The notes under the pieces were generated by a model. That model saw only the letters and a list, made by a program, of their open reading frames with translations. It did not search any database and was not told where the DNA came from. Below, piece by piece: positions 53,816-62,864 of a stretch of 64,000 nucleotides of DNA; the stretch's first letter is position 1, and each line of letters begins with the position of its first letter. Origin of the DNA: Thiobacter sp. AK1 (GTDB taxonomy: Bacteria > Pseudomonadota > Gammaproteobacteria > Burkholderiales > Thiobacteraceae). The translations under genes and the position numbers were made by a program. The stretch covers positions 248,001 to 312,000 of the forward strand of contig NZ_JBAJEX010000002.1 in assembly GCF_039822265.1 (NCBI RefSeq), in the 5' to 3' direction.

Positions 53816-55040
53816 CTGGCAGGAGTTGGACGAAGCCTTCCGGGTGGCCCGGTAAGGGGTGAAGCCGCGCGTCCGGGCGGCGCGTCAGAAAGGCCTGGAC
53901 GACGCGTAGATTTTCCTCGGCAAACAAGGAGCAGGTGGCGTAGAGCAATTTACCACCTGGCGCAAGCAGCCGCCACAACGCATCCAGGATGCGCCCCTGT
54001 TGCGCCGCCAGGGCCGGAATGTCGGTGTCGCGGCGCAGCCATTTGCTGTCGGGATGACGGCGCACCACACCCGAGGCGGAGCAAGGCACGTCTGCCAGGA
54101 TGCGATGGAAAGGGCGGCCGTCCCACCAATCCTGAGGCGTGCCCGCATCGCCCGCGCGCACCTCAGCCATGAGTCCTAGCCGCGCCAGGTTGTCTTCTAC
54201 CCGTGCCAGGCGACTCGGATCCCGGTCCAGCGCCAAGAGCTCCACATCCGCCGTCTCCAGGATATGGGCGGTCTTGCCCCCCGGCGCGGCGCAGGCATCC
54301 AGCACGCGCAAGCCGGGCGCGAGATCCAGGAATTCGGCCGCAAGCTGCGCGCCCGCATCCTGCACCGACACCAGGCCTTCGGCAAACCCTGGCAGCGCCT
54401 TGACGCCCACCGGCTCGGCCAGCACCAGGGCCGCCAGCCCCAGGGGGCGACTCACGATACCCGCCGCAGCCAAGCGCTCCTGGTAGACCTGTCGATCGAT
54501 CCGGCGCAGGTTCACGCGCAGGGTCATGGGCGGATGCGTAAGTCCCGCTTCCAGGATCCTGCGGTAGGTGTCGGGGTATTGCCGCCGCAGGCGGTTGATC
54601 CACCAGCGCGGATAGCTGAAGCGGGCGGTATCGCGCCGCTTTGCACGCGCTTCGAGCGCCTGCTGCTGGCGCAGGTAGTTGCGCAACACGCCGTTGACGA
54701 AGGCTGCCGCCCACCCTCTGTCCAAGCTGCGTGTGGCCTCCACCGTCTGATGCACCACGGCATGCGCCGGCGCGCGCTGTTGGAGCAACTGAAACAGTCC
54801 CACCAAAACCAGGGCACGCACCAGCGGATCAGCCACCGGCCGCGGCGCCAGGGCCTCGAGATGGGCTTTGAGCCGGCCGTAATGGCGCAGGGTGCCATAG
54901 CTTAAATCCTGGGCCGCCGCCCGTAAGCGAGCAGGCAGCGCCTGCTCCAGTACTTGCGGTAGGGCATCGCTCAGGCTGCGCCCCGCCGCCACCTGAGCCA
55001 CGGCCCGGGCCGCCAAGGCCTGGGGTTCAGGCTGCGCCAC
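53763..55040 (-). CDS. rsmB: 16S rRNA (cytosine-967-C5)-methyltransferase
   Basis: This 425-residue enzyme methylates C967 of 16S rRNA. The N-terminal NusB-like helical domain (residues 8-135) precedes the methyltransferase core with SAM motif [16 protein letters not shown]. The catalytic Cys residues lie in [15 protein letters not shown] and [11 protein letters not shown]. The start is GTG at 55040, overlapping the htpX stop by 14 bp. Nothing is missing. Confidence 0.95.
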   Translation of the reverse strand: MAQPEPQALAARAVAQVAAGRSLSDALPQVLEQALPARLRAAAQDLSYGTLRHYGRLKAHLEALAPRPVADPLVRALVLVGLFQLLQQRAPAHAVVHQTVEATRSLDRGWAAAFVNGVLRNYLRQQQALEARAKRRDTARFSYPRWWINRLRRQYPDTYRRILEAGLTHPPMTLRVNLRRIDRQVYQERLAAAGIVSRPLGLAALVLAEPVGVKALPGFAEGLVSVQDAGAQLAAEFLDLAPGLRVLDACAAPGGKTAHILETADVELLALDRDPSRLARVEDNLARLGLMAEVRAGDAGTPQDWWDGRPFHRILADVPCSASGVVRRHPDSKWLRRDTDIPALAAQQGRILDALWRLLAPGGKLLYATCSLFAEENLRVVQAFLTRRPDARLHPLPGHPEGFVQLLPDADHDGFFYALLAKPGA

Positions 55041-55881
55041 GCGCCATCGCCAGAAGTCGTGCCACCCGTGCTTCCACCGGTGGGTGGGTGGAGAACAAAC
55101 TCATCAGCCCACCGCCCGTGAGGGGATTGATGATCATCATCTGGGCGGTTTCCGGATGGGCTTGCGCGGTGGCCATGGGCAACTGATTCGCGTAGGCGTG
55201 GATCTTTTCCAGGGCCGCGGCCAGGGCCTCGGGATCGCCCGAGATCTCTGCGCCGCCCCGATCGGCTTCGAATTCCCGCGTGCGGGAGATCGCCATTTGG
55301 ATGATCAGCGCCGCAATGGGGGCCACGATCATCACCAAAAGCGCCACCAGCGGATGGACGCCTTCGCGCTCATCGCCACGTCCACCAAACAGCATGCCGA
55401 ACTGAGCCAGCGTGGAGATCGCCCCGGCGATGCTGGCCGACAACGTGGAAATCAGGGTATCGCGATGCTTGATGTGGGCGAGCTCGTGGGCCAGCACGCC
55501 CCTGAGTTCGCGGGGCGAGAGCAGGTGCAGAATGCCTGTGGTCGCGGCAACCGCCGCATGTTCAGGGTCACGGCCGGTGGCAAAGGCGTTGGGCTGATCC
55601 TCGTCGATGACATAGACGCGGGGCATGGGCAAGCCCGCGCGGCGGGCCAGCTCGGCGACGATGCCATAAAGCGCCGGGGCGCTGGCGGCGTCCACTTCTT
55701 CGGCCTGATACATGCGCAGCACCAGCTGATCCGAATTCCAGTAGGCCCAGAAATTGGTGACCGCAGCAAAGGCCAGCCCCAGCAGCATGCCGGTGGCCCC
55801 GCCCAGCGCCATGCCAATCATGCCGAACAGGGCGACGATGGTCGCCATGAGCAAAGCCGTCTTGATCCAGTTGCCGAACAT
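55027..55881 (-). CDS. htpX: HtpX-like membrane zinc metalloprotease
   Basis: This 284-residue inner-membrane protease degrades misfolded membrane proteins. Two N-terminal membrane helices (about 5-50) are followed by the zinc site [10 protein letters not shown], two further hydrophobic segments and the third ligand region [15 protein letters not shown]. The size is standard. It has a GGAGAG ribosome-binding site and leads a coupled run into rsmB. The upstream gap of 164 bp (55882-56045) shows no gene. Confidence 0.94.
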   Translation of the reverse strand: MFGNWIKTALLMATIVALFGMIGMALGGATGMLLGLAFAAVTNFWAYWNSDQLVLRMYQAEEVDAASAPALYGIVAELARRAGLPMPRVYVIDEDQPNAFATGRDPEHAAVAATTGILHLLSPRELRGVLAHELAHIKHRDTLISTLSASIAGAISTLAQFGMLFGGRGDEREGVHPLVALLVMIVAPIAALIIQMAISRTREFEADRGGAEISGDPEALAAALEKIHAYANQLPMATAQAHPETAQMMIINPLTGGGLMSLFSTHPPVEARVARLLAMARGAA

Positions 55882-56045
55882 GGTTCTCTCCAGAAGCGAA
55901 ACTTCGACGCGCTTAGATGTAGGGATGAGGCGACAAATTCAACCCAGATTATCCATTAGGAAACGGGTGACAAAGCAAGACGACGGTGGATCTCACCGGC
56001 AGCGCAGTTTCTGGGGCGTGCGCCGGTCAAACGGATCAGCCGGGT

Positions 56046-56975
56046 TCAAGCCGGTGCGGGTTTGAGCCGCATGCCCGGCCGCAGCACGCCGCTGGCAGCG
56101 AAGGCGGCGGCGTTAAGCCGTTTGGCGCCTTCCCGCTGGAGCTCGGTGATGACGAGAAGCCCCGCGCCCGTGCCTACCCGCACGCCCTGGCGGTCGACGG
56201 CGACCACCTCGCCGGCTGGCGCCTGCCCGGGCTCGGCACGGGCAAACCAAATGCGCAGCCGCTCCCCATCGAGCCACGTGTAGGCGACAGGGAAAGGATT
56301 GTAGGCGCGCACGGCCCGTGCGATGGCCTCCGCGGGCTGGGTCCAGTCGATCAGGGCTTCTTCCTTGGTGAGCTTGGCGGCGTAGGTGGCCAGCCGCTCG
56401 TCTTGGGCAACGGGGGTGAGGCTATCGAGCCGGTCCAAGGCCTCGACGATGGCCGCCGCACCCAGGGCCGCGAGCCGGTCGTGAAGGCTGCCGGCGGTGT
56501 CCTCGGGCGCGATGGGGCATTTTTTTTGCAGCAGCATGGGCCCAGTATCCAGGCCCGCGTCCATCCGCATGATGGTGATGCCGGTCTCGACGTCTCCGGC
56601 AAGCAAGGCGCGTTGAATGGGGGCCGCACCCCGCCAGCGGGGTAGAAGGGACGCATGGATGTTGAGACACCCCCGCGCCGGAATGGACAGAACCGCCGGC
56701 GGCAAGATCAACCCGTAGGCCGCCACCACCATCACTTGCGGCTGAATTTTGCGTAACGTTGCCTGGACGGCGGCATCCTTGAGACTCGCCGGCTGCGCCA
56801 CGGGCAGTCCCTGCTTTAGCGCGAAGTCCTTGACCGGGCTAGGCTTTGGCTTTAAGCCGCGCCCCGCCGGGCGATCCGGTTGGGTGAGCACGAGGAGAAT
56901 GTCGTGCCCAGCGGCGGTTAAGGATTTTAGTGCGGCGGCCGCAAATTCCGGCGTGCCCGCGAACACGAGCTGCAT
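56046..56975 (-). CDS. fmt: Methionyl-tRNA formyltransferase
   Basis: This 309-residue enzyme formylates initiator Met-tRNA. The N-terminal domain has FAGTPEFAAAALKSL and the catalytic block LNIHASLLPRWRGAAPIQ with Asn, His and a later Asp (MDAGLDTGPML). The C-terminal OB-like domain binds tRNA (RAVRAYNPFPVAYTW). It follows def by 7 bp, the classical def-fmt pair. Confidence 0.97.
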   Translation of the reverse strand: MQLVFAGTPEFAAAALKSLTAAGHDILLVLTQPDRPAGRGLKPKPSPVKDFALKQGLPVAQPASLKDAAVQATLRKIQPQVMVVAAYGLILPPAVLSIPARGCLNIHASLLPRWRGAAPIQRALLAGDVETGITIMRMDAGLDTGPMLLQKKCPIAPEDTAGSLHDRLAALGAAAIVEALDRLDSLTPVAQDERLATYAAKLTKEEALIDWTQPAEAIARAVRAYNPFPVAYTWLDGERLRIWFARAEPGQAPAGEVVAVDRQGVRVGTGAGLLVITELQREGAKRLNAAAFAASGVLRPGMRLKPAPA

Positions 56976-56982
56976 GGGCGCC

Positions 56983-57486
56983 TCACATGGTCTCGCGTTC
57001 GCGCTTCTTGAGCTTCTGACGGATGCGGTTCTGTTTCAGGCGGGACAGATACTCGACGAACACCTTGCCCTGGAGATGATCCATCTCATGCTGGATACAC
57101 ACCGCGAGCAGGCCCTCGGCGTCGAGGGTGAAAGGCTGGCCGTTGCGGTCCAGGGCGCGCACGGTGACCCGCTCCGCACGGCTGACGCGGTCATAAATGC
57201 CTGGCACCGACAAACAGCCTTCCTCGTGTTCGGCCTGGCCTTCTGCGCGCAACAGTTCCGGGTTGATCAACACCAGCAGTCGGTCGCGTGTTTCAGACAC
57301 GTCGATGACGATGACCCGCTCGTGCACGTCCACCTGAGTGGCGGCCAAGCCGATGCCGGGCGCGGCATACATGGTCTCGGCCATGTCGTCCACCAGCTTG
57401 CGGATGCGGTCATCCACCACGGCAACGGGTGTGGCCACCTTGTGCAGGCGCTCGTCCGGGTAATGGAGTATTTTTAATATCGCCAT
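56983..57486 (-). CDS. def: Peptide deformylase
   Basis: This 167-residue iron enzyme removes the formyl group from new proteins. All three motifs are present: [16 protein letters not shown] with the metal-binding Cys, and QHEMDHLQG with the HExxH ligands. The length is normal. Divergent from the LysM gene, it starts the def-fmt transcript. Confidence 0.97.
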   Translation of the reverse strand: MAILKILHYPDERLHKVATPVAVVDDRIRKLVDDMAETMYAAPGIGLAATQVDVHERVIVIDVSETRDRLLVLINPELLRAEGQAEHEEGCLSVPGIYDRVSRAERVTVRALDRNGQPFTLDAEGLLAVCIQHEMDHLQGKVFVEYLSRLKQNRIRQKLKKRERETM

Positions 57487-57613
57487 CGAAAAAACGCTTG
57501 CCGAGTGAAGCTTTTATATGCAGAATTTAAACCAAACTCCAGCATCCGGATTGCATAAGGCTCGACTTTTCGGCTGGAGTTCCCGCGTCATTGCACGTCG
57601 ATCGAGGGTGCCC

Positions 57614-58792
57614 ATGCGTAAAGTGATTATAACGTTGGTTGCCATAGCTGGTTTCCTGTCCGTGGGTGCCCGCGCCCAGGATGCGCAGGTAAAGGACGGC
57701 GCGCCCGAGCGCTACGTGGTGGTGAAGGGGGACACCCTATGGGGCATCGCCGGGAGGTTTCTCGACGAGCCCTGGCGCTGGCCGGAAATCTGGCAGATGA
57801 ACCGCGACCAAATCAAAAATCCTCACCGCATCTACCCAGGCGACGTGGTGGTGCTGGAGCGGCTAGCCGACGGTAAAGCGCGGCTGCGGCTGGTGAAGAA
57901 GCAGAAATACGACGGCCGCGAGAAGGTCACGCTCACGCCCTCCGTGCGCATCGAACCCCATCCGGACACGCCGGCTATTCCGGTAATCTCCCCCGCCGAC
58001 ATCGGCCCCTTTCTCTCCCAGCCCCTGGTCGTCGCCAAGGACGGGTTGGCGGATGCCCCCGAGATCGTAGCCGCGGAGGAGAACCGCGTGGTCATCGGTG
58101 CCGGCAACCGCGCCTACGCGACCGGCATCAAGTCCGGCGATCCCCAGCAGTGGCAAGTGTTCCGCCCGGGCCGACCCTTGGTGGATCCCGATACTCAAGA
58201 AGTGCTGGGTTACGAGGCGGTTTACTTGGGTGAAGCGCGGGTGAAGCGTTTCGGCGAGCCCGCCACCATCGAAATCGTGCGCGCCGTGGCGGAAATCAAC
58301 CGGGGCGACCGCCTCGTGCGCGTAGCCGAGGCGGAGCTTAGCAACTTCGTGCCCCACGCGCCGGATCGGGCGGTGCGGGGCCGTATTGTGTCGGTGTACT
58401 CGGGGGTGGCGGAAGCCGGGCCTAAGGCCATCGTTGCCCTCAACCGGGGCAGTCGGGACGGGTTGGCGCGGGGTCAGGTGCTGGCCATTTACCGCCATGG
58501 AATGACGGTCCCCGTACCCCAAGACCAGGGCGAACAGACGCGCCCGCTGCGCAACTGGCACCAGACGGAGTGCCTCAAGAAGGACGCCAAGATCAGCTTC
58601 GACGAGTTCTACGATCGCGCCCAAGCGTGGGGTCCCTGCCCGCCAGAAGACGCTCAGAAGCGCACCGTCACGCTGCCGGAAGAGCGCTACGGCCTGCTTC
58701 TGGTGTTCCGCACCTTCGACCGAGTGGCCTACGCTTTGGTAATGCAGGCAGCAGCCGCCGTACACCAGGGCGACGTGGTGACCAACCCTTAA
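57614..58792 (+). CDS. Secreted LysM-domain peptidoglycan-binding protein
   Basis: This 392-residue protein has a signal peptide to about residue 21 (SVGARAQ) and one LysM domain (YVVVKGDTLWGIAGRFLDEPWRWPE, then IYPGDVVVLE). A long C-terminal part of unknown fold follows. Homologues lie upstream of dprA in many betaproteobacteria. ATG 57614 has a GAGGGTG ribosome-binding site; earlier in-frame starts lack a signal peptide. It probably binds cell-wall glycan. An enzymatic function is not evident. Confidence 0.88.
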   Translation: MRKVIITLVAIAGFLSVGARAQDAQVKDGAPERYVVVKGDTLWGIAGRFLDEPWRWPEIWQMNRDQIKNPHRIYPGDVVVLERLADGKARLRLVKKQKYDGREKVTLTPSVRIEPHPDTPAIPVISPADIGPFLSQPLVVAKDGLADAPEIVAAEENRVVIGAGNRAYATGIKSGDPQQWQVFRPGRPLVDPDTQEVLGYEAVYLGEARVKRFGEPATIEIVRAVAEINRGDRLVRVAEAELSNFVPHAPDRAVRGRIVSVYSGVAEAGPKAIVALNRGSRDGLARGQVLAIYRHGMTVPVPQDQGEQTRPLRNWHQTECLKKDAKISFDEFYDRAQAWGPCPPEDAQKRTVTLPEERYGLLLVFRTFDRVAYALVMQAAAAVHQGDVVTNP

Positions 58793-58810
58793 GCCGCGCT
58801 GCTTGCGGTG

Positions 58811-59899
58811 ATGCACGCCGACGACCGCCTAGACTGGGTCGCCCTATCCCTCATTCCGGGTCTATCGTCTGAACGCCTGCGTCTGCTGCTGTCCCGGTTC
58901 GGCACCCCGGATCGCATCTTCGCCACGCCGCCCTCGGCCCTGGCCACCGTGGTGCAGGAGGCGCTTGCCCACGCCATCAGCGCACGCCGATTCGACGGGG
59001 CAGCCGTCGAAACGACGGCCCGTTGGTTGGAAGACCCCGTAAACCACATCATCACGCTCGCCGATCCAGCCTATCCCCGTTGTCTGCTGGAGATCGCCGA
59101 TCCGCCGCCGCTGCTTTATCTCAAGGGCGATCCCGCATGGCTTGGGCGCCCGGGCTTTGCCATCGTCGGCAGCCGCCATGCCACGGTGCAGGGCCGCCGG
59201 GACGCGATGGCCTTTGCCGAGGCCCTCTCGCGCGCAGGTTTGTGCATCGTGAGCGGGCTCGCCGTCGGGGTGGATGCCGCCGCCCACGAAGGGGGGCTCG
59301 CCGGTGGCGGGGGCAGCATCGCCGTGGTGGGCACGGGTCTGGACATCGTCTATCCCGCCGCCAACCGGGCTCTGGCGCACCGGCTGGCGCAGGAAGGCCT
59401 CCTGCTATCCGAGTTCCCCCTCGGCACGCCCCCGCGCGCCCAACACTTTCCCCGGCGGAACCGCCTCATCAGTGGGCTGTCCCGGGGCGTGCTGGTCGTG
59501 GAAGCCGCGCCCCGGAGCGGTTCCCTCATCACTGCGCGGCTCGCGGCTGAACAGGGGCGCGAGGTGTTCGCCGTGCCGGGTTCTATACACTCGCCCTTGA
59601 GCAAGGGATGCCATCGCCTCATCAAAGAGGGCGCGAAGTTGGTGGAAACCGCCCAGGACGTGGTAGACGAGCTGGGCGTTGGCGCGTCGGCCGCCTTTCC
59701 AGAAAGCGCCACGCAGCGAGCCGTTTCCCAGGAGGCGGAGCGGTGCCTACGCGCCCTGGGCCATGCGCCGCTGGGACTGGACGGTCTGGTCGCGCGCACA
59801 GGGTTGACGCCGGAAAGGCTTTCCTCCATTCTGCTGGAACTGGAGCTGGCCGGCCGCGTGGCCGTGCTTCCCGGTGGCTTGTACCAGGCAATTTTCTGA
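58811..59899 (+). CDS. dprA: DNA-processing protein DprA
   Basis: This 362-residue protein protects incoming single-stranded DNA and loads RecA during transformation. A SAM-like N-terminal domain leads into the Rossmann core: FAIVGSRHATVQGRRDA, VSGLAVGVDAAAHEGGL and VVGTGLDIVYPAANR. A winged-helix tail ends the protein. ATG 58811 is preferred; GTG 58808 is adjacent. With pilMNOPQ in the same window, natural competence is possible. Confidence 0.95.
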   Translation: MHADDRLDWVALSLIPGLSSERLRLLLSRFGTPDRIFATPPSALATVVQEALAHAISARRFDGAAVETTARWLEDPVNHIITLADPAYPRCLLEIADPPPLLYLKGDPAWLGRPGFAIVGSRHATVQGRRDAMAFAEALSRAGLCIVSGLAVGVDAAAHEGGLAGGGGSIAVVGTGLDIVYPAANRALAHRLAQEGLLLSEFPLGTPPRAQHFPRRNRLISGLSRGVLVVEAAPRSGSLITARLAAEQGREVFAVPGSIHSPLSKGCHRLIKEGAKLVETAQDVVDELGVGASAAFPESATQRAVSQEAERCLRALGHAPLGLDGLVARTGLTPERLSSILLELELAGRVAVLPGGLYQAIF

Positions 59900-59996
59900 C
59901 AACGTTGGGCGTCGCGAGCGGCTTGCCAAGCAGGATGCGCATTCTGCCACCCCTTGATTCTCATACCCTTGGCGCGCCCGTGTTCCACATCCTCTT

Positions 59997-60434
59997 GTGT
60001 CTCTTCGAGCATTGTTTGAAGCAGCGCACAACTCCGATCAGGGCAAGCTCGCCCGGGAATTGTCAGAGGCGGGCTGCGAGGAAGCGGAGATTTCCCAGGC
60101 CTTCGGCTGGTTCAAGGGGCTGAAGCGCTTGAGCCAAGCCGAGGGTGAGGCCGAGGCGCTTAGGAAAAGCGACGCCCTGCGGCTTTATGGCGCCCCGGAA
60201 CAGGTCCGGCTCGATGCGCAAAGCCGCGGCCTGCTCGCTTTCCTGGAAGGCTCGGGCGTGCTCACCCCCTTGGAGCGGGAGTGCGTCATCGACCGCGCGC
60301 TGGCCCTGGACGAGACAGAAGTCACCGTGGATCAGGTGAAATGGATCGTGCTCATGGTGCTCTGGAGCCGGGGCCGCGATTACGTTTTCATGGAAGATTT
60401 CCTCACCGGCCAGACGGATCCTCGCCTGCAATGA
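59997..60434 (+). CDS. smg: Smg family (DUF494) protein, probably frameshifted at its 5' end
   Basis: From GTG 59997 this frame gives 145 residues: KLARELSEAGCEEAEISQAFGWF, then LDAQSRGLLAFLEGSGVLTPLERECVIDRALALDE and VKWIVLMVLWSRG, the DUF494/Smg pattern. The expected N-terminus (MFDVLxYLFEN) is instead in another frame starting at GTG 59980 (VFHILLCLFEHCL). A one-base deletion near 60010-60025, or a sequencing error, would explain this. Smg has no known function and usually lies between dprA and topA, as here. Confidence 0.8.
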   Translation: MSLRALFEAAHNSDQGKLARELSEAGCEEAEISQAFGWFKGLKRLSQAEGEAEALRKSDALRLYGAPEQVRLDAQSRGLLAFLEGSGVLTPLERECVIDRALALDETEVTVDQVKWIVLMVLWSRGRDYVFMEDFLTGQTDPRLQ

Positions 60435-60509
60435 CTTGGGGCCTGGCTTGCCAGGCGCCACCGGCTGCCCTTAATATCCGGCGCCCGACTTTTCTCGGTT
60501 CCCTCCGAC

Positions 60510-62807
60510 ATGTCCCAGCATTTGCTCATCGTCGAATCGCCCTCCAAGGCCAAGACCCTCAAGAAATATCTGGGCAACGGCTTCGATGTCGTGGCCTCCT
60601 ACGGACACGTGCGGGATCTGGTGCCCAAGAGTGGCGCTGTGGATCCGGAGCACGGCTTTGCGATGAAGTATCAGCTCATCGAGCGCAATGCAAAGCACGT
60701 GGAAACCCTGGCCAAGGCCGTCAAACAGGCCCGAGAAGTCCTGGTCGCCACCGATCCGGACCGGGAAGGCGAGGCCATTGCCTGGCACATCGCGGAGATC
60801 CTGCGGGAAAAGAAGCTCCTCAAGGATAAGCCCCTGCGGCGCGTGGTGTTCTACGAAATCACCCAGAACGCGGTGAAAGAAGCCATTAGCCATCCCCGGG
60901 ACATCTCCATGCCCTTGGTCAACGCCCAGCAGGCGCGTCGCGCCTTGGATTACCTGGTGGGCTTCAATCTCTCGCCGTTGCTCTGGCGCAAGGTGCGGCG
61001 AGGACTCTCCGCCGGTCGGGTGCAGAGCCCGGCCCTGCGCCTGATCGTGGAACGGGAACAGGAAATCGAGGCTTTCGTCAGCCGCGAGTACTGGAGCATC
61101 CACTTGCGGTCCCACAAGGGACGCCAGGGGTTTGAGGCCAAACTGTTCCAGTTGCAAGGGCGCAAGCTAGAGCAATTCTCCTTGGGGGACGCGGCGAGTT
61201 CGGATGCGGTTCTGGCCACATTGCGTGCCGCGGGAACGGAAGCCATCGTCCGCAGCGTGGAGCGGCGCAAAAAGACGCGGGCCCCCGCCCCGCCCTTCAC
61301 CACCTCGACCCTGCAGCAGGAAGCGGTGCGCAAACTGGGCCTGTCGGCGGAGAAGACGATGCGCATCGCCCAGCAGCTCTACGAAGGGGTGGACATTGGA
61401 GGCGGGGCGGTGGGGCTGATCACCTACATGCGCACCGACTCGGTGAACTTGGCGCAGGAAGCGGTGGAGGAGATCCGCGCTTATATCGCGCGACAGTTCG
61501 AACCGGGCTATTTGCCAAAGCAGCCGGTCGCCTACAAGAACAAGTCCAAGAACGCCCAGGAGGCCCATGAGGCCATCCGTCCCACCTCCATTACGCGCAC
61601 GCCCCAGGAGATGCGCAAATACCTCACAGCGGAACAGGCCAAACTCTACGAAATGATCTGGAAGCGAGCGCTCGCTTCCCAGATGAGTCCTGCCAAGTTC
61701 GACACGGTGAGCCTCGATATCGAGCTGGGGGCAGGCAACCTGTTTCGCGCCAGCGGGCAGACCATGACATTCCCGGGTTTCATCGCGGTCTACCTGGAGG
61801 GAGAAGACGAAGCCCCCGGGGACGAAGAGGGGGAAGCCCGCCTGCCACCCTTGGAGGAAGGTGAAGCCATTCCCGTGGACGAACTATTCGGCGAACAGCA
61901 TTTCACCCAGCCACCGCCCCGCTATTCCGAAGCCAGCCTGGTCAAGGCGCTAGAGGAATACGGCATCGGTCGGCCATCCACCTATGCCAGCATCATTTCT
62001 ACCCTGCTCAAGCGCGAATACGTGGTGCTAGACAAGAAACGCTTCGTGCCCACCGACGTGGGCCGGGTCGTGAACAAGTTTCTGACCGAGCACTTCAGTC
62101 GCTACGTGGACTACGACTTCACCGCGCGGCTGGAGGATCAGCTAGATGATATTGCGACCGGAAAGGCGCAGTGGATACCGGTGTTGGAACGCTTCTGGCG
62201 GGATTTCTCCCAACAGCTTGCGGAGAAACAGGCCATCGCCCGCAAGGACGTCACCACGGAGCAGCTCAGCGAGGCCTGTCCCAAATGCGGCAAGCCCCTG
62301 ACGCTACGGCTGGGCAGGCGGGGGCGCTTCATCGGTTGTACCGGCTATCCGGATTGTGACTACACCCGCAATGCCAACGAAAGCGCCGCCGAGCAGGCCG
62401 CCGCAGCACCCCCCGAGACACTGGAAGGCCGCCATTGTCCCAAGTGTGGCAGTGGGTTAGTGATCAAGTCCGGGCCCTACGGGAAATTCATCGGCTGCTC
62501 GGCTTACCCCAAGTGTCGCTACATCGAGCCGCTAGAAAAACCCAAAGACACGGGGATCCCCTGCCCGGAGTGCGGGCAGGGGACGCTCATCGGGCGCAAG
62601 AGCCGCTACGGCAAGCTGTTTTATTCTTGTAGCACCTATCCCAGCTGCAAATACGCAGTCTGGAACGAACCCCTTGCCGAACCCTGTCCCAAGTGCGGAT
62701 GGCCCATCCTCACCCTCAAGACCACCAAGCGGCGGGGCACCGAGAAGGTCTGCCCGCGCAAGGAATGCGGCTATAGTGAAGCGATCGGGCCGCCGGCAGA
62801 AAGCTGA
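60510..62807 (+). CDS. topA: DNA topoisomerase I
   Basis: This 765-residue type IA topoisomerase relaxes negative supercoils. The TOPRIM domain holds VESPSKAKTLKKYLG and DPDREGEAIAWH; the active-site Tyr is in LITYMRTDSVN. At the C-terminus are four zinc-ribbon units: CPKCGKPLTL, CPKCGSGLVI, CPECGQGTLI and CPKCGWPILT, the last with spacing changed to CPRKEC. E. coli TopA has three to four ribbons, so this is normal. It lies 75 bp after smg and ends at a terminator. Confidence 0.97.
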   Translation: MSQHLLIVESPSKAKTLKKYLGNGFDVVASYGHVRDLVPKSGAVDPEHGFAMKYQLIERNAKHVETLAKAVKQAREVLVATDPDREGEAIAWHIAEILREKKLLKDKPLRRVVFYEITQNAVKEAISHPRDISMPLVNAQQARRALDYLVGFNLSPLLWRKVRRGLSAGRVQSPALRLIVEREQEIEAFVSREYWSIHLRSHKGRQGFEAKLFQLQGRKLEQFSLGDAASSDAVLATLRAAGTEAIVRSVERRKKTRAPAPPFTTSTLQQEAVRKLGLSAEKTMRIAQQLYEGVDIGGGAVGLITYMRTDSVNLAQEAVEEIRAYIARQFEPGYLPKQPVAYKNKSKNAQEAHEAIRPTSITRTPQEMRKYLTAEQAKLYEMIWKRALASQMSPAKFDTVSLDIELGAGNLFRASGQTMTFPGFIAVYLEGEDEAPGDEEGEARLPPLEEGEAIPVDELFGEQHFTQPPPRYSEASLVKALEEYGIGRPSTYASIISTLLKREYVVLDKKRFVPTDVGRVVNKFLTEHFSRYVDYDFTARLEDQLDDIATGKAQWIPVLERFWRDFSQQLAEKQAIARKDVTTEQLSEACPKCGKPLTLRLGRRGRFIGCTGYPDCDYTRNANESAAEQAAAAPPETLEGRHCPKCGSGLVIKSGPYGKFIGCSAYPKCRYIEPLEKPKDTGIPCPECGQGTLIGRKSRYGKLFYSCSTYPSCKYAVWNEPLAEPCPKCGWPILTLKTTKRRGTEKVCPRKECGYSEAIGPPAES

Positions 62808-62825
62808 CCCCACCGCAACACAAAC

Positions 62826-62849
62826 AAGGCCGCAGGTGCGGCCTTTTTT
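62826..62849. terminator. Terminator between topA and gyrB
   Basis: AAGGCCGC (62826-62833) pairs with GCGGCCTT (62838-62845) around a 4-base loop, followed by a run of six Ts on the plus strand. It serves topA and could also act on gyrB from the other side, where the tract is shorter. Confidence 0.85.
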
Positions 62850-62864
62850 ACTGGCACGCTGGGG

